Assembly (NCBI GenBank): GCA_022570795.1
Contig: JAKUDP010000011.1
Coordinates: forward strand, 1,884,094-1,948,093
Length of the DNA stretch: 64,000 nt
Reading direction: 5' to 3'
Origin: Sphaerulina vaccinii
Taxonomy: Eukaryota; Ascomycota; Dothideomycetes; Mycosphaerellales; Mycosphaerellaceae
Positions 20,264 to 31,271 of this stretch are shown here, in pieces (the first letter of the stretch is position 1; the number at the start of each line of letters is the position of its first letter). Made by a program: the position numbers and the translations under genes. The notes below the pieces were generated by a model, which did not search any database, had not been told where the DNA came from, and saw only the letters and a program-made list of their open reading frames with translations.

Positions 20264-21586
20264 TCAATTCTGGCCGGGACCGGCCAGGTACTCCTCTTTC
20301 GTGACTATCAAACCATCTCCGACCGGAGTGCTCGACTCTCCAGTGAATTCCTTGATCAACGTCTTCTCAGGCCACTGGCTCTTGATGACTCTCCTCGGCT
20401 GAGCTCGAAGACCAATCAGACTCTTCTGATTCAGGCGCGTTGAAAACACGACTTGAGAAGTCTCGCCAATATCTCTCCAGTTATCCGCGATCTTCTGTCG
20501 ATCCGAGTCCTTCGACATAGGACCTGCTGCCTTATGAGAGCCCATCAACGAAGGCCAAGGTCCTATACACTTCACGTCGAAACGCTCTGAAGCACACAGG
20601 CGAGCCATGCCTCGATCTGATGGGTACGCAGGTTCTAGCGACATCGTCTCGGCGTTCAAGAATGCCCGGGCGCCTCTGAGACTCACGGCGTAGGCGAACA
20701 GACACCGTGCACCCTGGCCTTGGTATACTAACCGGCTGTACGTGTGGTTCAGAGCTGGCGGATGCATATCTGGTCTTGTACCGTAGAAGAGCTCCGGTGG
20801 AATGGCTGTTGGGTCGTCGCGAGTGACATAGACGCGCTGATCCCGTACTGGTCGATGGCTGTCTGGCAACCCGCAATGGCCGATCCACAGCACATCCCAA
20901 TCGTCACCATAGGGCGATCTCGTCGTGGCTCCGTTGGGATGTTCTTGCACGAATTTAGCGCCCCTCGCGAACTCGACAAGTTGGTTTCGGATGTTGACAT
21001 CCCAGTCGGCATCATCCTCCATGATCAGGGCAGATTGCAGACGTTCTTTAACGACACTACAGATGGGATTAGCATGGCATTGATAAGGTCTGCAGAGCAC
21101 AACTTACCGCTGCATCGCATTCATATGCCCTCGCCAACATCCCAGAGTGTTGTTGTCACGCTTGAGTGCGTCTTCCAGCTGACAAACTAGTCAACATTCG
21201 GACGAGGATTCTACTCCCGGGGGAGAACTCACCACTGGAGGCTTTGACTTCGGTGACATCGAAGAACCGTCCACGCCTTCAACCCACTCGAACTCCATGT
21301 TCGATATCGAGGCACTCATGGACATCGCATCTCTCTTGTCATACCTCTCAGGCATAGAGATGACGAATATCTTCTCGAACTGGAGGACTGATCAGATCAA
21401 AAACGGCAACAGCAGTGCTCAACCGCAACATACACACAGTGTTGTATTCCTGATATGAGAAGCCAAAGCCCCCGTGGATCTCGTATCGAAGGTTGCATTC
21501 TTGGGAAAGATCACAACCAAGAACAGAAACATGAATGCAGCACATGATGGGTAGAACAATAGCGGGTACTGACGAAATGCAAACAT
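20264..21586 (-). CDS. Glycosyltransferase family 25 (LPS/procollagen-type), type II membrane protein
   Basis: Four exons (21586-21434, 21379-21233, 21178-21108, 21056-20264) with 54-, 54- and 51-nt introns give 387 residues in frame. Exon 1 encodes a short cytosolic tail and a signal anchor (PSCAAFMFLFLVVIF, residues ~13-27), as in Golgi type II enzymes. Then come the GT25 landmarks: FEKIFVISMPERYDKRDAM, NTLGCWRGHMNAMQ and the acidic metal/nucleotide-binding ALIMEDDADWD (~residue 137). The C-terminal half (RCLFAYAVSLRGARAFLN) completes the fold. It presumably transfers a hexose from a nucleotide sugar to a glycoprotein or glycolipid in the Golgi lumen; the acceptor is unknown. The first donor (GTATGT) is chosen because it keeps phase with the CTCCAG acceptor. 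It is divergent from the GT8 gene at 21926. Confidence 0.85.
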
Positions 21587-21925
21587 GTCTGTAATTATGC
21601 GTGTGTAAAGCTCGAGACGTGGTACAGGTGTAGGAGAAAGGAAGTGAGTCTATCCACCACCCAAGGCCTCGCTGTCTTTCTCATAGTGCACTGATCGCAA
21701 GGTCCGAAAAGTGGCGTACAAGGGTACAATGGTGGCTGTTTTAGCGCTGTTCTAGACGGAAGAGGGATGCATTCAGCTATCGCGCCCACTACCACTCCTG
21801 TGGACTGGGACTCGATTGCCGCAAAGACAGCTCGATCTCAATTTCGCCGTCGTGCACCTAGCAAGCTGAGCCGCCTTTGCTCGTTGTAGCACTGCGCTCT
21901 CTTATCAAGGTCTTCCGCAAGTCCA
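21587..21925. promoter_or_regulatory. Divergent promoter between the GT25 and GT8 genes
   Basis: A 339-bp spacer separates the oppositely directed GT25 (-) and GT8 (+) starts, so the two could share regulation. No specific site is identified. Confidence 0.35.
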
Positions 21926-22964
21926 ATGCACATTGCTTCTCCCACGATGGGTAGCCAATGGCGATCTGGTCGCGTATATCTGGTCGCTCCAGTGCTATTC
22001 TTCTTCGCATGTTGGATGACACTTTCCCAAAAACAACACCTTCCTGGAACAGCATACGCGTCGACAACGGATCTGTCTAGACTCCGCCTACCTCGACATC
22101 AATACGCTTACGCTGCATTCTTGGCCGCACCAGAGAAAGAGAGCGACAACGACGATGACGACAAACACTTCGTTGGCATTCGCATTATCGCCTATTCGCT
22201 ACTTCACGATCCCAGAACGAGGAGCAATACATCGATCCCGCTTCTTGTGCTAGTCACGGAAGAAGTCAAGGCATCGAAACGTGCTCGCCTTGAGGCTGAT
22301 GGAGCAACTATAATTCCTATTGGGAAGCTCTCATTCGACTGGATACAAGCTTCTCGCGAACGCTGGCGAGATGTGCTCTCGAAGCATATACATGTTCACG
22401 CTCACACAGTACGAACGAGTTCTCTTCCTCGATTCGGACATGCTCATAGCCAGACAAATGGATGGTATCTTTCACGATCCAGCCGCCCGGATCCGGAAGA
22501 CAACTACCAACCTCGAGAATGCTCCACTCGAAGAAGGCCCGCAACCAGTCAACTTCGTGTATGCTTCAGTATCTGGACAAGGAGGCTACGATCATCCTTT
22601 TCCACCTCGTCGTGGAGGTTCTTGCAACGCTGGTTTCCTATTGTTCCGGCCCGATCACGCCCTGTTTCAACACTACTTGACAGTCGCAGAAAAGGCAGTC
22701 GGCAAATTCAATCCCAACTATCCTGAGCAGAATCTGTGGAACTATGTACACAGACGAAAGGGAAACATGCCATGGCAGCAACTCGATCCAACTTGGAATG
22801 TCAATTGGGCCACGGTAAACGATTGGAAGAAGGGCGCGAAGAGTCTGCATACCAAATGGTGGAGTCCAGGTCCCGAGAAAGAGCTCAAGGAGATTGCATT
22901 GGCGTTGAAGTGGAAGATGGAGGGCAATTCGATAGCGATAGATCAGGCAAGAAGTATGTATTGA
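21926..22964 (+). pseudogene. GT8/glycogenin-like glycosyltransferase, +1 frameshift near 22385
   Basis: The N-terminus has a signal anchor (VYLVAPVLFFFACWMTL) and a stem with an acidic run (DNDDDDK). The catalytic domain begins IRIIAYSLLHDPRTRSN and continues through GATIIPI...RERWRDVLSK. The frame then jumps by one base (around 22381-22386), and the domain continues with YMFTLTQYERVLFLDSD (the DxD metal site), GSCNAGFLLFRPD and PEQNLWNYVHR...GNMPW. Alignment to the paralogue at 23028-24113 is colinear across the jump, so one extra base, not an intron, is the cause. The start may be at 21926 or at the second ATG, 21947. The function would be Golgi glycan synthesis using a UDP-sugar. It is dead, or the base is a sequencing error; the remaining codons look conserved. 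Confidence 0.8.
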
Positions 22965-23027
22965 ATGTGGCACGATCAGGACTAGCATATGCCGACACAT
23001 CTACAAACAAGCCACTACTGAATACTC

Positions 23028-24113
23028 CTACAAACTGCTGTGCAATGGCCCACGACTCCAAAACCCTTCCATTCTCCATCGACTCCTCTGCAGCATCTCC
23101 TTCAGAGGTATATCGGTATGTGTCCTTCGGAACCACTTCTCATGCACTGCCGCCACACCCGCCTTGTAGTCGTTATAGGTAGGAGTGTTCATGATCCACT
23201 TATGATCCAGCCTGGACCACGGCATATTGCCTTCAGGTCTGTGAATGTAATTCCACAAGTTTTGTTCCGGCGCAGTACCTGAGAATGTCCCCTCAATCGA
23301 AACAATCTTGAGCTGGTGTTGATACATCTCTTCAGAGGGATGAAGAACAACGAACCCAGCATTGCATGGGCCGGGGCGTCGTTTTGCAGGCCATGTATGC
23401 TTATCACCTTCACTTCTGGCAGGCGAAGAGTCTCCAGCCATGAGATATCGTTGTGGTTGCTTGCCTTCGTCGTCTTTGATGTTGGAGCTGTTTCCGAGGT
23501 TTGTCATGAGGTCTGTCTCAGGAGACTCGAATACAGGATCCAATTGCTTGAAGATGACGATATCAGAGTCCAGTAGTAGCACTTTCTCGAATTGGACGAG
23601 TCTGAAGACGTTGAGCTTGTCCATGACATGTGCCCATCTATCGCGACCAGGCTTTACCCAGGGGACATTGACAGGAGGTACTTCGATGACTGTGGCACCT
23701 TCCCTCTGGAGACGATTTCGCTTCCATTGTGATACGCCGGGCGTTACCAGAACGACAAATGGGATGGAGTTGTTCGTACGTGTCTCTGGATCGTGCAAGA
23801 GTTGATATGCCAGCATACGTGTGCATATCATGTACTTGTCGTCGTCCTCGGCCTCTGTAGCTTCGTTCGCGGTTTCTGCCAGAAATGTGGCAAATGCATA
23901 CTTGGATTTGATAGTATCGAGAGACTTTGGTGTTGGAGCGAGGAACGATTGTTACCAGAGCGAGGTAGGTACTTGCGATACATCGATTGTTGTACTCGCT
24001 GATGAGGTGATGGCCACAGATATGATGATGAATAGGCCAATGCAAATGGTGAATCTTCTGAATGAGTTCTGACTGCGCCAGAAACGAGCAGCTTTGTCTG
24101 TGAAATGAGCCAT
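23028..24113 (-). CDS. GT8-type glycosyltransferase, paralogue of the convergent gene; in-frame TAA in the stem
   Basis: The frame opens at the ATG at 24113 with a clear signal anchor (FTICIGLFIIISVAITSSA) and, after a stem, enters KYAFATFLAE...LAYQLLHDPETRTN. The DxD motif is in EKVLLLDSDIVIFKQ, followed by GPCNAGFVVLHPSEE and PEQNLWNYIHRPEGNMPW. A TAA at 23952-23954 lies in frame between anchor and catalytic domain. A 48- or 72-nt intron starting GTACCT just before it and ending CAAAG or TCCAAG would remove it in frame, but both sites are weak. Otherwise the gene is a pseudogene truncated in the stem. It is tail to tail with the plus-strand GT8 copy (63 bp between stops), an inverted duplication. 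The catalytic region itself shows no damage. Confidence 0.7.
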
Positions 24114-25110
24114 CGAATAGAGTAGAGCTGGGATAAGCTGTGAGACGTCCAAGGAAGCATGAAAGCATTCACTCCTGAGATGGAGATCTGGTTGACTCTG
24201 TGAGCTACACCTTGCAGGCTGAGATGCTCCGAGCAGCGAATAGCGATATGGCTTGGCTAGACTCTGTCGATCGGCCTCACCGTGAGCCACAATAATCTTG
24301 AAGCAATGAGTCGAGGAGAAAGTGAGGCCACAGTTGAGCTGGACTTTGACATGTTTGCAGGGATGTATGCCAAGGCGTGGGTGATGCTTTTGCACATCTT
24401 GAAATTCCATCGCTTGCATCTGTCCATATTCCCTTTGCAGCACCACTTCCATCTGCAGAAGATGAGCACACCACCGATAAGAGCCCAGCCGCTCCATCTC
24501 AATCGGGAGAGAGCATGAAGACGCCTCTCGTCTCGGCCAGGACACATGGCGATCACAGGCTTCACAGCGGTATGCGAGCCGCGAGCTGCATCAAAAGCCT
24601 GCGCGAAGCCAGCCAAGTTAAGCCACAGGAGCACGCGATCACCTTCCAGCCATGATATCTTGTGTGCCGGGTGATAGAAGCAAGCCGTGTCGTCAGCCTA
24701 GGTGATACCAGCCGAGCAGGAGTCCCAGTTTGCTTCAGGATTTGCCGTCCTGCAAGCCCGACGAAAGCCACAATTGTGACAGCTGAGCACACGCGTAGAT
24801 GATGCACCCATATGCAATGCAGGCAGCTCCGGAAAGAGGCGCTCCCAAGCAATATGGCTCGCCAAATCTTGAGCACACGATCGATCACCATTCTAGGTCA
24901 AGCCAGATACGCCGCGGCTGAAAGCCCCTCCTTGGCGGTGACACCTACACGTGTAAGGCTGAACTTTATTGGCACGTCTTGTGGGACAACGCCATTCGTT
25001 CACTCCGGTGTCTGCTACTTATCATCAGAGCTAAGCATTTCGCATTCCTGCCCCATCAAGACTAGTCTATCCAGAGCACTGGTTGCTCGATATCCTGGGG
25101 CCCTGGCCTG
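24114..25110. other. 1 kb spacer, no gene recognised
   Basis: Open frames of ~100-125 codons exist on the minus strand (for example 24634-24257 with a hydrophobic WALIGGVLIFCRW), but none has domain-like character. It includes the promoters of the GT8 (-) and transporter (+) genes. Confidence 0.4.
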
Positions 25111-26348
25111 ATGGCCTTCAAGCAAGGAGGAGCAGTCGAGCTCGCAGACCTCAGCTCTTCTTCATTATCAGGTCCATCGACGACACAATCTACTCATACA
25201 GACAATATGCCATCGTCCAGCTTGACAGCGATCGAAGAAAAGACACTCCTCGCGGAGGAGCCAGTACAGAAGCTGCCGCAATGGACAGCTCCTGAATCTC
25301 CAAAGTCGCGTTACGTTGATGCGCTGTGGGTGGCACTGAACACAATTGCAACTATAGTCATTGTCTTCATGAACAAATTGTCGGTAGATTGAGGTTCTAC
25401 TTTCGCAGCTCCAGTGTTGACGAGATCCCTAGCACTTTGAGCGACCCACAACTTCGAAAGTCCCAGATCCTTATTGCCATCTGGCACTTCGCTGCAACAT
25501 TCCTGGTGCTTTTAGCCTCGACATACCGTAGATGGCGACTATTCACACCGGTTCGCCTTCCTGTTGTCAAAGTCCTGCCATTGAGCGCATTTTTCGCCGG
25601 CTTCCTCATCCTGAACAACCTGAGTCTGGCAAACAATCCAGTCGGCTTCTACCAGTTGTCCAAAATCTTGACAACTCCAAGTGTGGTTGCTATCAATTTC
25701 GCGCTGTTCCGGAAGTACATCTCTCAGGACAAGTTGCTAGCCGTGCTAGTCACTTGTCTCGGCGTAGGCCTGGTCAGCGTGGAGTCGTTCAAGAGTAACC
25801 TCTTCGGCACAATCATTGCCTGTGCTGCTTTCACAACTACAGCATGCTACCAGATCTGGATCGGCAAGAAGATTGTGGATCTGGATGTTGATGCTGCTCA
25901 GCTGTTACTGAACCAGTCGGCAGTTGCAGTGTGGCTTCTGGTACCGGTATCCTTCGCGTTTGATGTGTTTCCGGACTTCTGTAAGTCTCAAGCTCGGACA
26001 CATGATACTGCCGAACCAGACTGACATCGGCTTGTTCCATAGCTACCATTCCCACACAGACGCTTATGTTCTTGTTTGGTGGCGGTGTCATCGCCAGCTT
26101 TCTTAATCTGTCACAGTTCATGATCATCGGGAGGACCTCCGCACTTACAGTGAGTTTATTGCTAACCACCCTCCACTAACGGAGTGGCTATACTGACAAC
26201 TTCGCAGTTCAACATTGTGTCAAATGTCAAGATGCTGATGATTCTGACCTTGGGCTGGTATAGCGAGGGCAAGATATTCACAATTGTGGACATCTTTGGA
26301 GTCGTACTTGCACTTGCCGGAGCCTGGCAGTACGCGAGGAAGAGCTAG
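25111..26348 (+). CDS. TPT/nucleotide-sugar-type transporter (DMT superfamily, 354 aa)
   Basis: Four exons (25111-25379, 25433-25980, 26043-26149, 26208-26348) are joined in frame. The introns are 53 nt (GTCGGT..CCTAG, a weak donor), 62 nt (GTAAGT..CATAG) and 58 nt (GTGAGT..CGCAG). After a ~65-residue hydrophilic N-terminus come about ten membrane segments typical of plant triose-phosphate/SLC35E-like carriers: TIATIVIVFMNK, LRKSQILIAIWHF, NNLSLANNPVGFYQLSKILTTP, and the C-terminal FLFGGGVIASFLNLSQFMIIGRTSAL with LTLGWY. These carriers exchange nucleotide sugars or phosphorylated sugars across Golgi or ER membranes; substrate cannot be read from sequence. Its position beside three Golgi-type glycosyltransferase genes fits a role in lumenal donor supply. 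An ATG at 25207 is an alternative start. Confidence 0.88.
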
Positions 26349-26706
26349 ACAGCACTCGATATACTCATATCATAGATCAAACAATAGAGAGCGTGTCACC
26401 TGCTGGAGGAACTACTTGGAGTGGAAATGACTCATGTGATCTGGCAATGAACACAACGATGTAGTACAAAGGATCTATGCTGCTAAGCCTACAGTGGCGA
26501 GTCCGACTAACGATTTCCTGCATCCTCAGACATATGATCTTGCTCTGCCGATGCACCATTCTCCACAGCAAGTGCTACGCTTTCGCCTCCACCTCCACTA
26601 CTGCCCTCACTCGCATGATCGTCTCCCGATGCATTCAACTCGACTTTTCCAGAACTAGCTACACTACTTGGCGTGGGCTTTGCTTGGTCTGTGGTTGAAG
26701 TAGTCT
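26349..26706. other. Spacer where the 5' end of the monooxygenase is missing
   Basis: An N-terminal FAD-binding exon (GxGxxG) would be expected here, but no such sequence can be found on either strand. The stretch has no other recognisable content. Confidence 0.4.
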
Positions 26707-28468
26707 TTGCACTCGCTGCAAACTTGTAATCTTTCTCGACGCACGGCTTGGTACACCTCGTTGGGCCCAGACGGGAAGGAAATATTTTCCCGAGACGCCT
26801 GGGGCGGAGGCCAATATGAGGCAGAGTATGCTAGGCATAGTCCCTCAAAGTACTGCATCTTTCCTCAAATTCGACTCGAACCGATTCTGGAGCGAAGAGC
26901 CATGGAACTCAATCCGGATGGCATACTCTATAAACACGAGGTCCTCACAGCGGAGAACTCACAGCACGAGGCCACCGTGACTGTCAAGAATCGCGTCACA
27001 GGGCAGATCAGTGAGCATCGAGCGCAGTACCTGATCATATCCGATGGAGGACGTTCTCTCACCCAGAAGCTCGGAGTGAACTGGGTTGGGGAAGGTGGAC
27101 TGATGACGATGAGCAGTGCACATATTCGTGCACCAATTAGAGCTGTACATCCAGACGCTCGCAACTTCATGACTTGTGAGTACAAGACCGAGCAGGTCTG
27201 CTGACCCAAAGCATATTTGATATACATGAACTCGCTGGCTGACTTATCAACTGCATAGGGTTCACCAATCTAGAAATGGGTGGTAGTACACGCACTGGAC
27301 ACCTCTACCAGCTCGGTCCATGGCCAGAAGTCCTGACCAATCCTGCGGTAGAGGAGTGGATGTTTGCCTGTGGTTTGACCGAAGATGACCCTCCTGAGTT
27401 TGATGAAGAGACGATACTGGCTCGAGCACGAAGGACGATTGGCATTCCAGATCTTGACATCGAATTGGTCACGCTGAGCGATTGGATCGTAAATGCTTTA
27501 TATGCATCCCAATGGCGTGTGAATCGAAGCTTCCTTGTCGGAGATAGTGGCAAGTGATTATGCGAGTTCCTTTCATGTGGTTTGTTGCTGACAATAAATG
27601 TAGCGCATCGTATTCCGCCATGGAAATTTCCACAAATCATCTTCTCGTCAGCAAGCACTAACTGCTCTCAGCCCTGGGAATGAACTCTGGAATACAAGAC
27701 GCACAAAACTTGATCTGGAAATTGAGTCTTGCACCCAAGGATCCAATCAAATATGATCCATTACTGGACACATACGAAGAAGAGCGTCTCGAAGTCGGCA
27801 GAGGAGTCGGTCAGACAAGTCTCCACAACATGCGTTCACATTCAGGCCACATCGATGCAGCCATGGGCATCAGCATGAGACAGAAGAAAGCAGAAAGCAT
27901 TGCAGCTGGGCAGGCATTCTTCGATAAAACCCATCCGGACTATGCGCGAAAGCAGGATCTTATCAAAGAAGCTTCCCGTCAACTCGATACAGAGTTCAAG
28001 GCTCCAGGCTATGAAGTCGGCTGGTTTTATCCTTCAGCAGACATCAATTCTGAAGGTGGACAGACACGTGGTGGTCAACAGCTTCCTGATGGTACGCTCG
28101 TGCATCATACCTATTTCATGTCAACCATTCCGGGTCACCACTTACCACACGCCGTGCTAGAGCGAGACGGTAAGAACGTGGCGATCCGTGATCTGCTAGA
28201 TATGCGCGTGCTCACGTTGTTTGTTGGAAATGTTCAGGATTGGCAAGAAGTTGGTAATGGTCGTGTGCGGATCGTCGTTATTGGACCTGGTGGCTGGCGG
28301 GACTCTACTGGTGTGTGGCAGACACATAGGGGCCTTGACGCTGCCGGTGGTGTGCTGGTGCGACCAGACGGCATTGTTGCTTGGCGCGGTGATGGAAGGA
28401 CTGAAGATTTCCCCAAGCTCGTGGACCGGATACTCCGAGTCTCCGCGTCCGACTCTCGTGCGAAGTAG
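26707..28468 (+). pseudogene. FAD-dependent aromatic-type monooxygenase (PHBH fold), 5'-truncated with a lost splice donor
   Basis: The readable part starts inside the family (RRTAWYTSLGPDGKEIFSR, then QIRLEPILERRAMELNPDGI) and has no Rossmann GxGxxG segment upstream; an in-frame TAG at 26701 precedes it. An 83-nt intron (27176-27258) joins NFMT to WFTNLEMGG. A GC-AG intron (27550-27603, GCAAGT..TGTAG) then joins VGDS to AHRIPPW, the second FAD-contact motif. The next intron keeps a good branch site (CACTAAC) and acceptor (CTCTCAG, ending ~27671), but after CCATGG there is AAATTT instead of a GT donor, so ALGMNSGIQDAQN cannot be spliced in normally. The C-terminal thioredoxin-like dimerisation part (VLVRPDGIVAWRGDG) is intact. 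The relatives are phenol 2-monooxygenase-like hydroxylases. Two independent lesions make loss of function likely. Confidence 0.8.
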
Positions 28469-28641
28469 GCGGAAGCTTGGAAACGGTTTCGATTCTGGAT
28501 TCCATCTGCCCACCTCCGCTTGCGGGGTCCCCGCAGTACGCATAACTATCGGAGTGTCCCACATCCAGGGTTCCAATGCTGCCTGTGAGTACACATGCAT
28601 CTCCAATGATCACATTTTGCATCTATCTGACTCGACGACAG

Positions 28642-29867
28642 TCATCAAGATCGCAACCACAATCGAGTGGTTCGGTATGCACAGCCCACGCATCAAAACC
28701 CAACCAAAGAACCTTACTCATCTTTGCTCGTGAAAACAGGCACAACAACTTTCAGACTCAAGACCAACGGACTTACAATCTTCCTGGACACATGGCTCGA
28801 AAGACCTAGCGTCTTGCCCAAAGTCTTGAACATCGAAGATGTGACCGAAGCAGACTATATCTTCATCTCGCATGCTCACTTTGATCAGTAAAGCTCTCCT
28901 GGTCGCCGGCATACTCAACGTTCTGACTAAGTTTACAGTCTTCCAGGAGCAGACCGAATCGCAACCAACACAGGCGCCATTGTGATAGCCAATGGAGAAG
29001 CTATCAATGTTCTTCGCCAAGCTAGCGTTCCTGAAGATCAACTGGTGCCCGTATCTGGTGGGGAGCGCATTCCACTCTTCACGAGAGAAACACGTCTAGC
29101 AGCTGCCGGCGGTACTATAGAGCTAGCTCCAGGTCCTCCAGGTGCTCCTCCACGTCCAGCTGTTAAGCTCGCGGCTGCTTCTGTTCATGTTTGGCCTTCT
29201 CTGCATTGTCTGATGCCTGGGAAGTCTCATGCTGATATTCCGGATGTGATGGATACTGGCAAGGTTCGTCGCACCTCGACCTCATATTATCAACGTATTA
29301 ACGCTGCTTCTTGTTATGTAGGAATACATTGGCGGTGCGAGCCAGTATGTCTGCACACTGGACATAACCTTCGGAATGAAACATGGTCTCCTCAAAATTG
29401 GCGACCACATGCCTCGCGAAGCCATGGATGAAGGTTTGCGTTCTTTTGTTGAATATATCGAAAGTCCTGCAGCACGGAATTGTCTGTCGCATTTCGATGG
29501 TGGACAGCTCATGTTCAATTTCTTGCTTGGAGAAGATAAGACTTTGATGTGGAGCGCACATCTTGGTGCGTATGAAGGAATTTTGAGGACTGTGAAACCT
29601 AAACCAGATGTCTTGATTCAAGCTATTGCTGGGCGTGCGAACTTTAATGGTAGACCTTTTGATGGTTCTGCGGCGCAGTTTGCGGTTGAGATCTCGAAGT
29701 GGCTTAGGGAGCCGGAAAGGGTGATTTGGTGTTTGCATGATGATGCACCTATCAAACCTTGGAGTGTTGATGTAGGACCTGCTACGAGACGGATGGAGGA
29801 GGAGACTAGATCGCGCGTGTTGGAGTTGAAGTTAGGCAAGTCGGCGACGTTGTTCGCGCGACGTTAG
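28642..29867 (+). CDS. Metallo-beta-lactamase-fold hydrolase
   Basis: The exons are 28642-28674, 28740-28887, 28939-29263 and 29322-29867, with introns of 65 nt (GTATGC..AACAG), 51 nt (GTAAAG..TACAG) and 58 nt (GTTCGT..TGTAG). Splicing yields TIEWFG + TTTFRLKTNGLTIFLDTWLERP and SHAHFDH + LPGADRIA. The SHAHFDH loop is the zinc-binding HxHxDH signature of the fold; LHCLMPGKSHADIPD and FDGGQLMFNF follow, and the C-terminus ends FARR. The first exon begins right after a good acceptor (branch CTGAC, ACAG at 28641). The start exon is unresolved: the obvious GTGAGT donor at 28585 does not keep phase with an ATG. The family includes lactonases and phosphodiesterases; the substrate is unknown. It lies on the same strand directly behind the monooxygenase remnant, so the two may have formed one catabolic unit. 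Confidence 0.8.
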
Positions 29868-30196
29868 CATAGAGTGTGCTCCAATTTAGTATTTCCGAAA
29901 AGTCCATATCCCAGAGTTTTGGACTTGCCAGTCCTGTCTTGCTGTGACTGGGTCTAAGCCGTCGCTCCTTGGCATGCGATCCCACAAACTATGTCTCGAT
30001 AACGCAAATCCCTTGTCTCCAATATGAGGACTTACTTCACGGTATTAAGTGTCCCATCTTATCTGTCTATACCATGTAGACCTCTCCTGACCAAAGACCT
30101 TGGTCACAGTCCGTGTCGTTTCCAGCCCAGTCCAGGACCACTCGATATCGCAAGTGCTCGACATCGCTAAACGTCTAAGCCTTTCCAGCTGGTTCC
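29868..30196. other. Convergent 3' spacer
   Basis: This spacer lies between the 3' ends of the lactamase-fold gene (+) and the first DUF7918-like gene (-). Nothing is recognised. Confidence 0.45.
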
Positions 30197-31271
30197 TCAG
30201 TCTGACTCGGTGTCGCTCGTGATCGTGATGCTCTCCACTTGCCGACGTGCTGGAAGTCCGGTAGTAGAAGTCGAGCGTACTCCAGACTCATCGACGGCGA
30301 GCAGTACATCGCCGTTGCGTGGCAGGTTACGAGCGCGCTTGGTGGCACGGTCATCTCGTCCTTCGGCACGCTCGCGCTTGAGCTTGGTGAGTGGGGTGTC
30401 CATCCTAGCTTTGAACTCCCGATTCTGTCTCTGAAGTTCCTTGGTCTCTTCTTCCGTAAGCTTCTCCTTCTCCTCAAGCGGCTCTGGGGATGGAGTTCGG
30501 GGAATGACCATTTCGGTCTTGAGCTCCGGTCGATATCGGAATAGCCTACCATAAGAGCGGTACTTGAAGATGAAGGTGGCGGCCGGGCTTAGGAAATCTG
30601 GATCCGCAGGCGAAATCTTCTGATACGCACACGGTTCGCGGCCAGAAGGCATTGGATCCGAGAATCTGTGAAGATCAGCATAGTTGCAGCGGTGAATATG
30701 AACTTGCTTACCCAACAGAATGCGAGAGCGCTCGTCCCATCAAACCTTTCTCCGAAATGATGCCCACTTCTTCCACAATCTGGAAGTCCCTAGCTGCTTC
30801 GTCCGTGTAGTTCACATGAAAGACTTGTACCTCGATCGTGCCGATCTTCTGGATCTTCTTTGCCTCATGGCTGTACAGCTTCCCGTCGGCAACTGTTGAA
30901 CATTAGCTTTGGGCAAGCCACTCGTGAACGTTGAGTGACATACTCGACTCTAGGGTATCCCACTGGAGCAGCTTGATCAACCCATTGGGAAGATCGCAGC
31001 CCTTGCAGACATACGAGTCGTGTGAGATGCCGTAGTTGTCAACCTCCTTACCGTCCACGTAGAATACAAAGTTCAAGTGGCTCCCCTCGAGCTCTACATC
31101 ATCAGCTAACTTGACATCAATGCCAAAACGCTGGTTTGAGGTAGCTTGAACGTAGTTGCACACCGTACCATGATCCTCATGATCGTCGGCTTCGCTGTAC
31201 TCCGCCAGAGGCTCACCAGCGACGAGAATACTGACCTCAACACCAGGAAGTGCCTCGTTGATGGCCATTGT
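30197..31271 (-). CDS. DUF7918-like protein A (325 aa)
   Basis: Three exons (31271-30944, 30892-30712, 30665-30197) with 51- and 46-nt introns (GTATGT..CAACAG, GTAAGC..CACAG) join in frame. The N-terminal ~210 residues form a beta-rich domain opening PGVEVSILVAGEPLAEY, with the typical CNYVQATSNQRFGIDVKL and NFVFYVDGKEVDNYG blocks. It then reaches SAATFIFKYRSYGRLFRY. The C-terminal ~100 residues are charged and helical: PRTPSPEPLEEKEKLTEEE...LKRERAEGRDD. I match this layout to the fungal DUF7918 family from memory; no biochemical function is known to me. Protein B (32013-33070) has the same order of blocks and related intron positions, so this is a tandem duplicate. Confidence 0.75.

Noticed and set aside
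24257..24634. Minus-strand 125-codon frame with a hydrophobic segment
   Set aside because: The hydrophobic stretch is isolated, the rest looks like translated non-coding DNA, and no start or splice context supports it.
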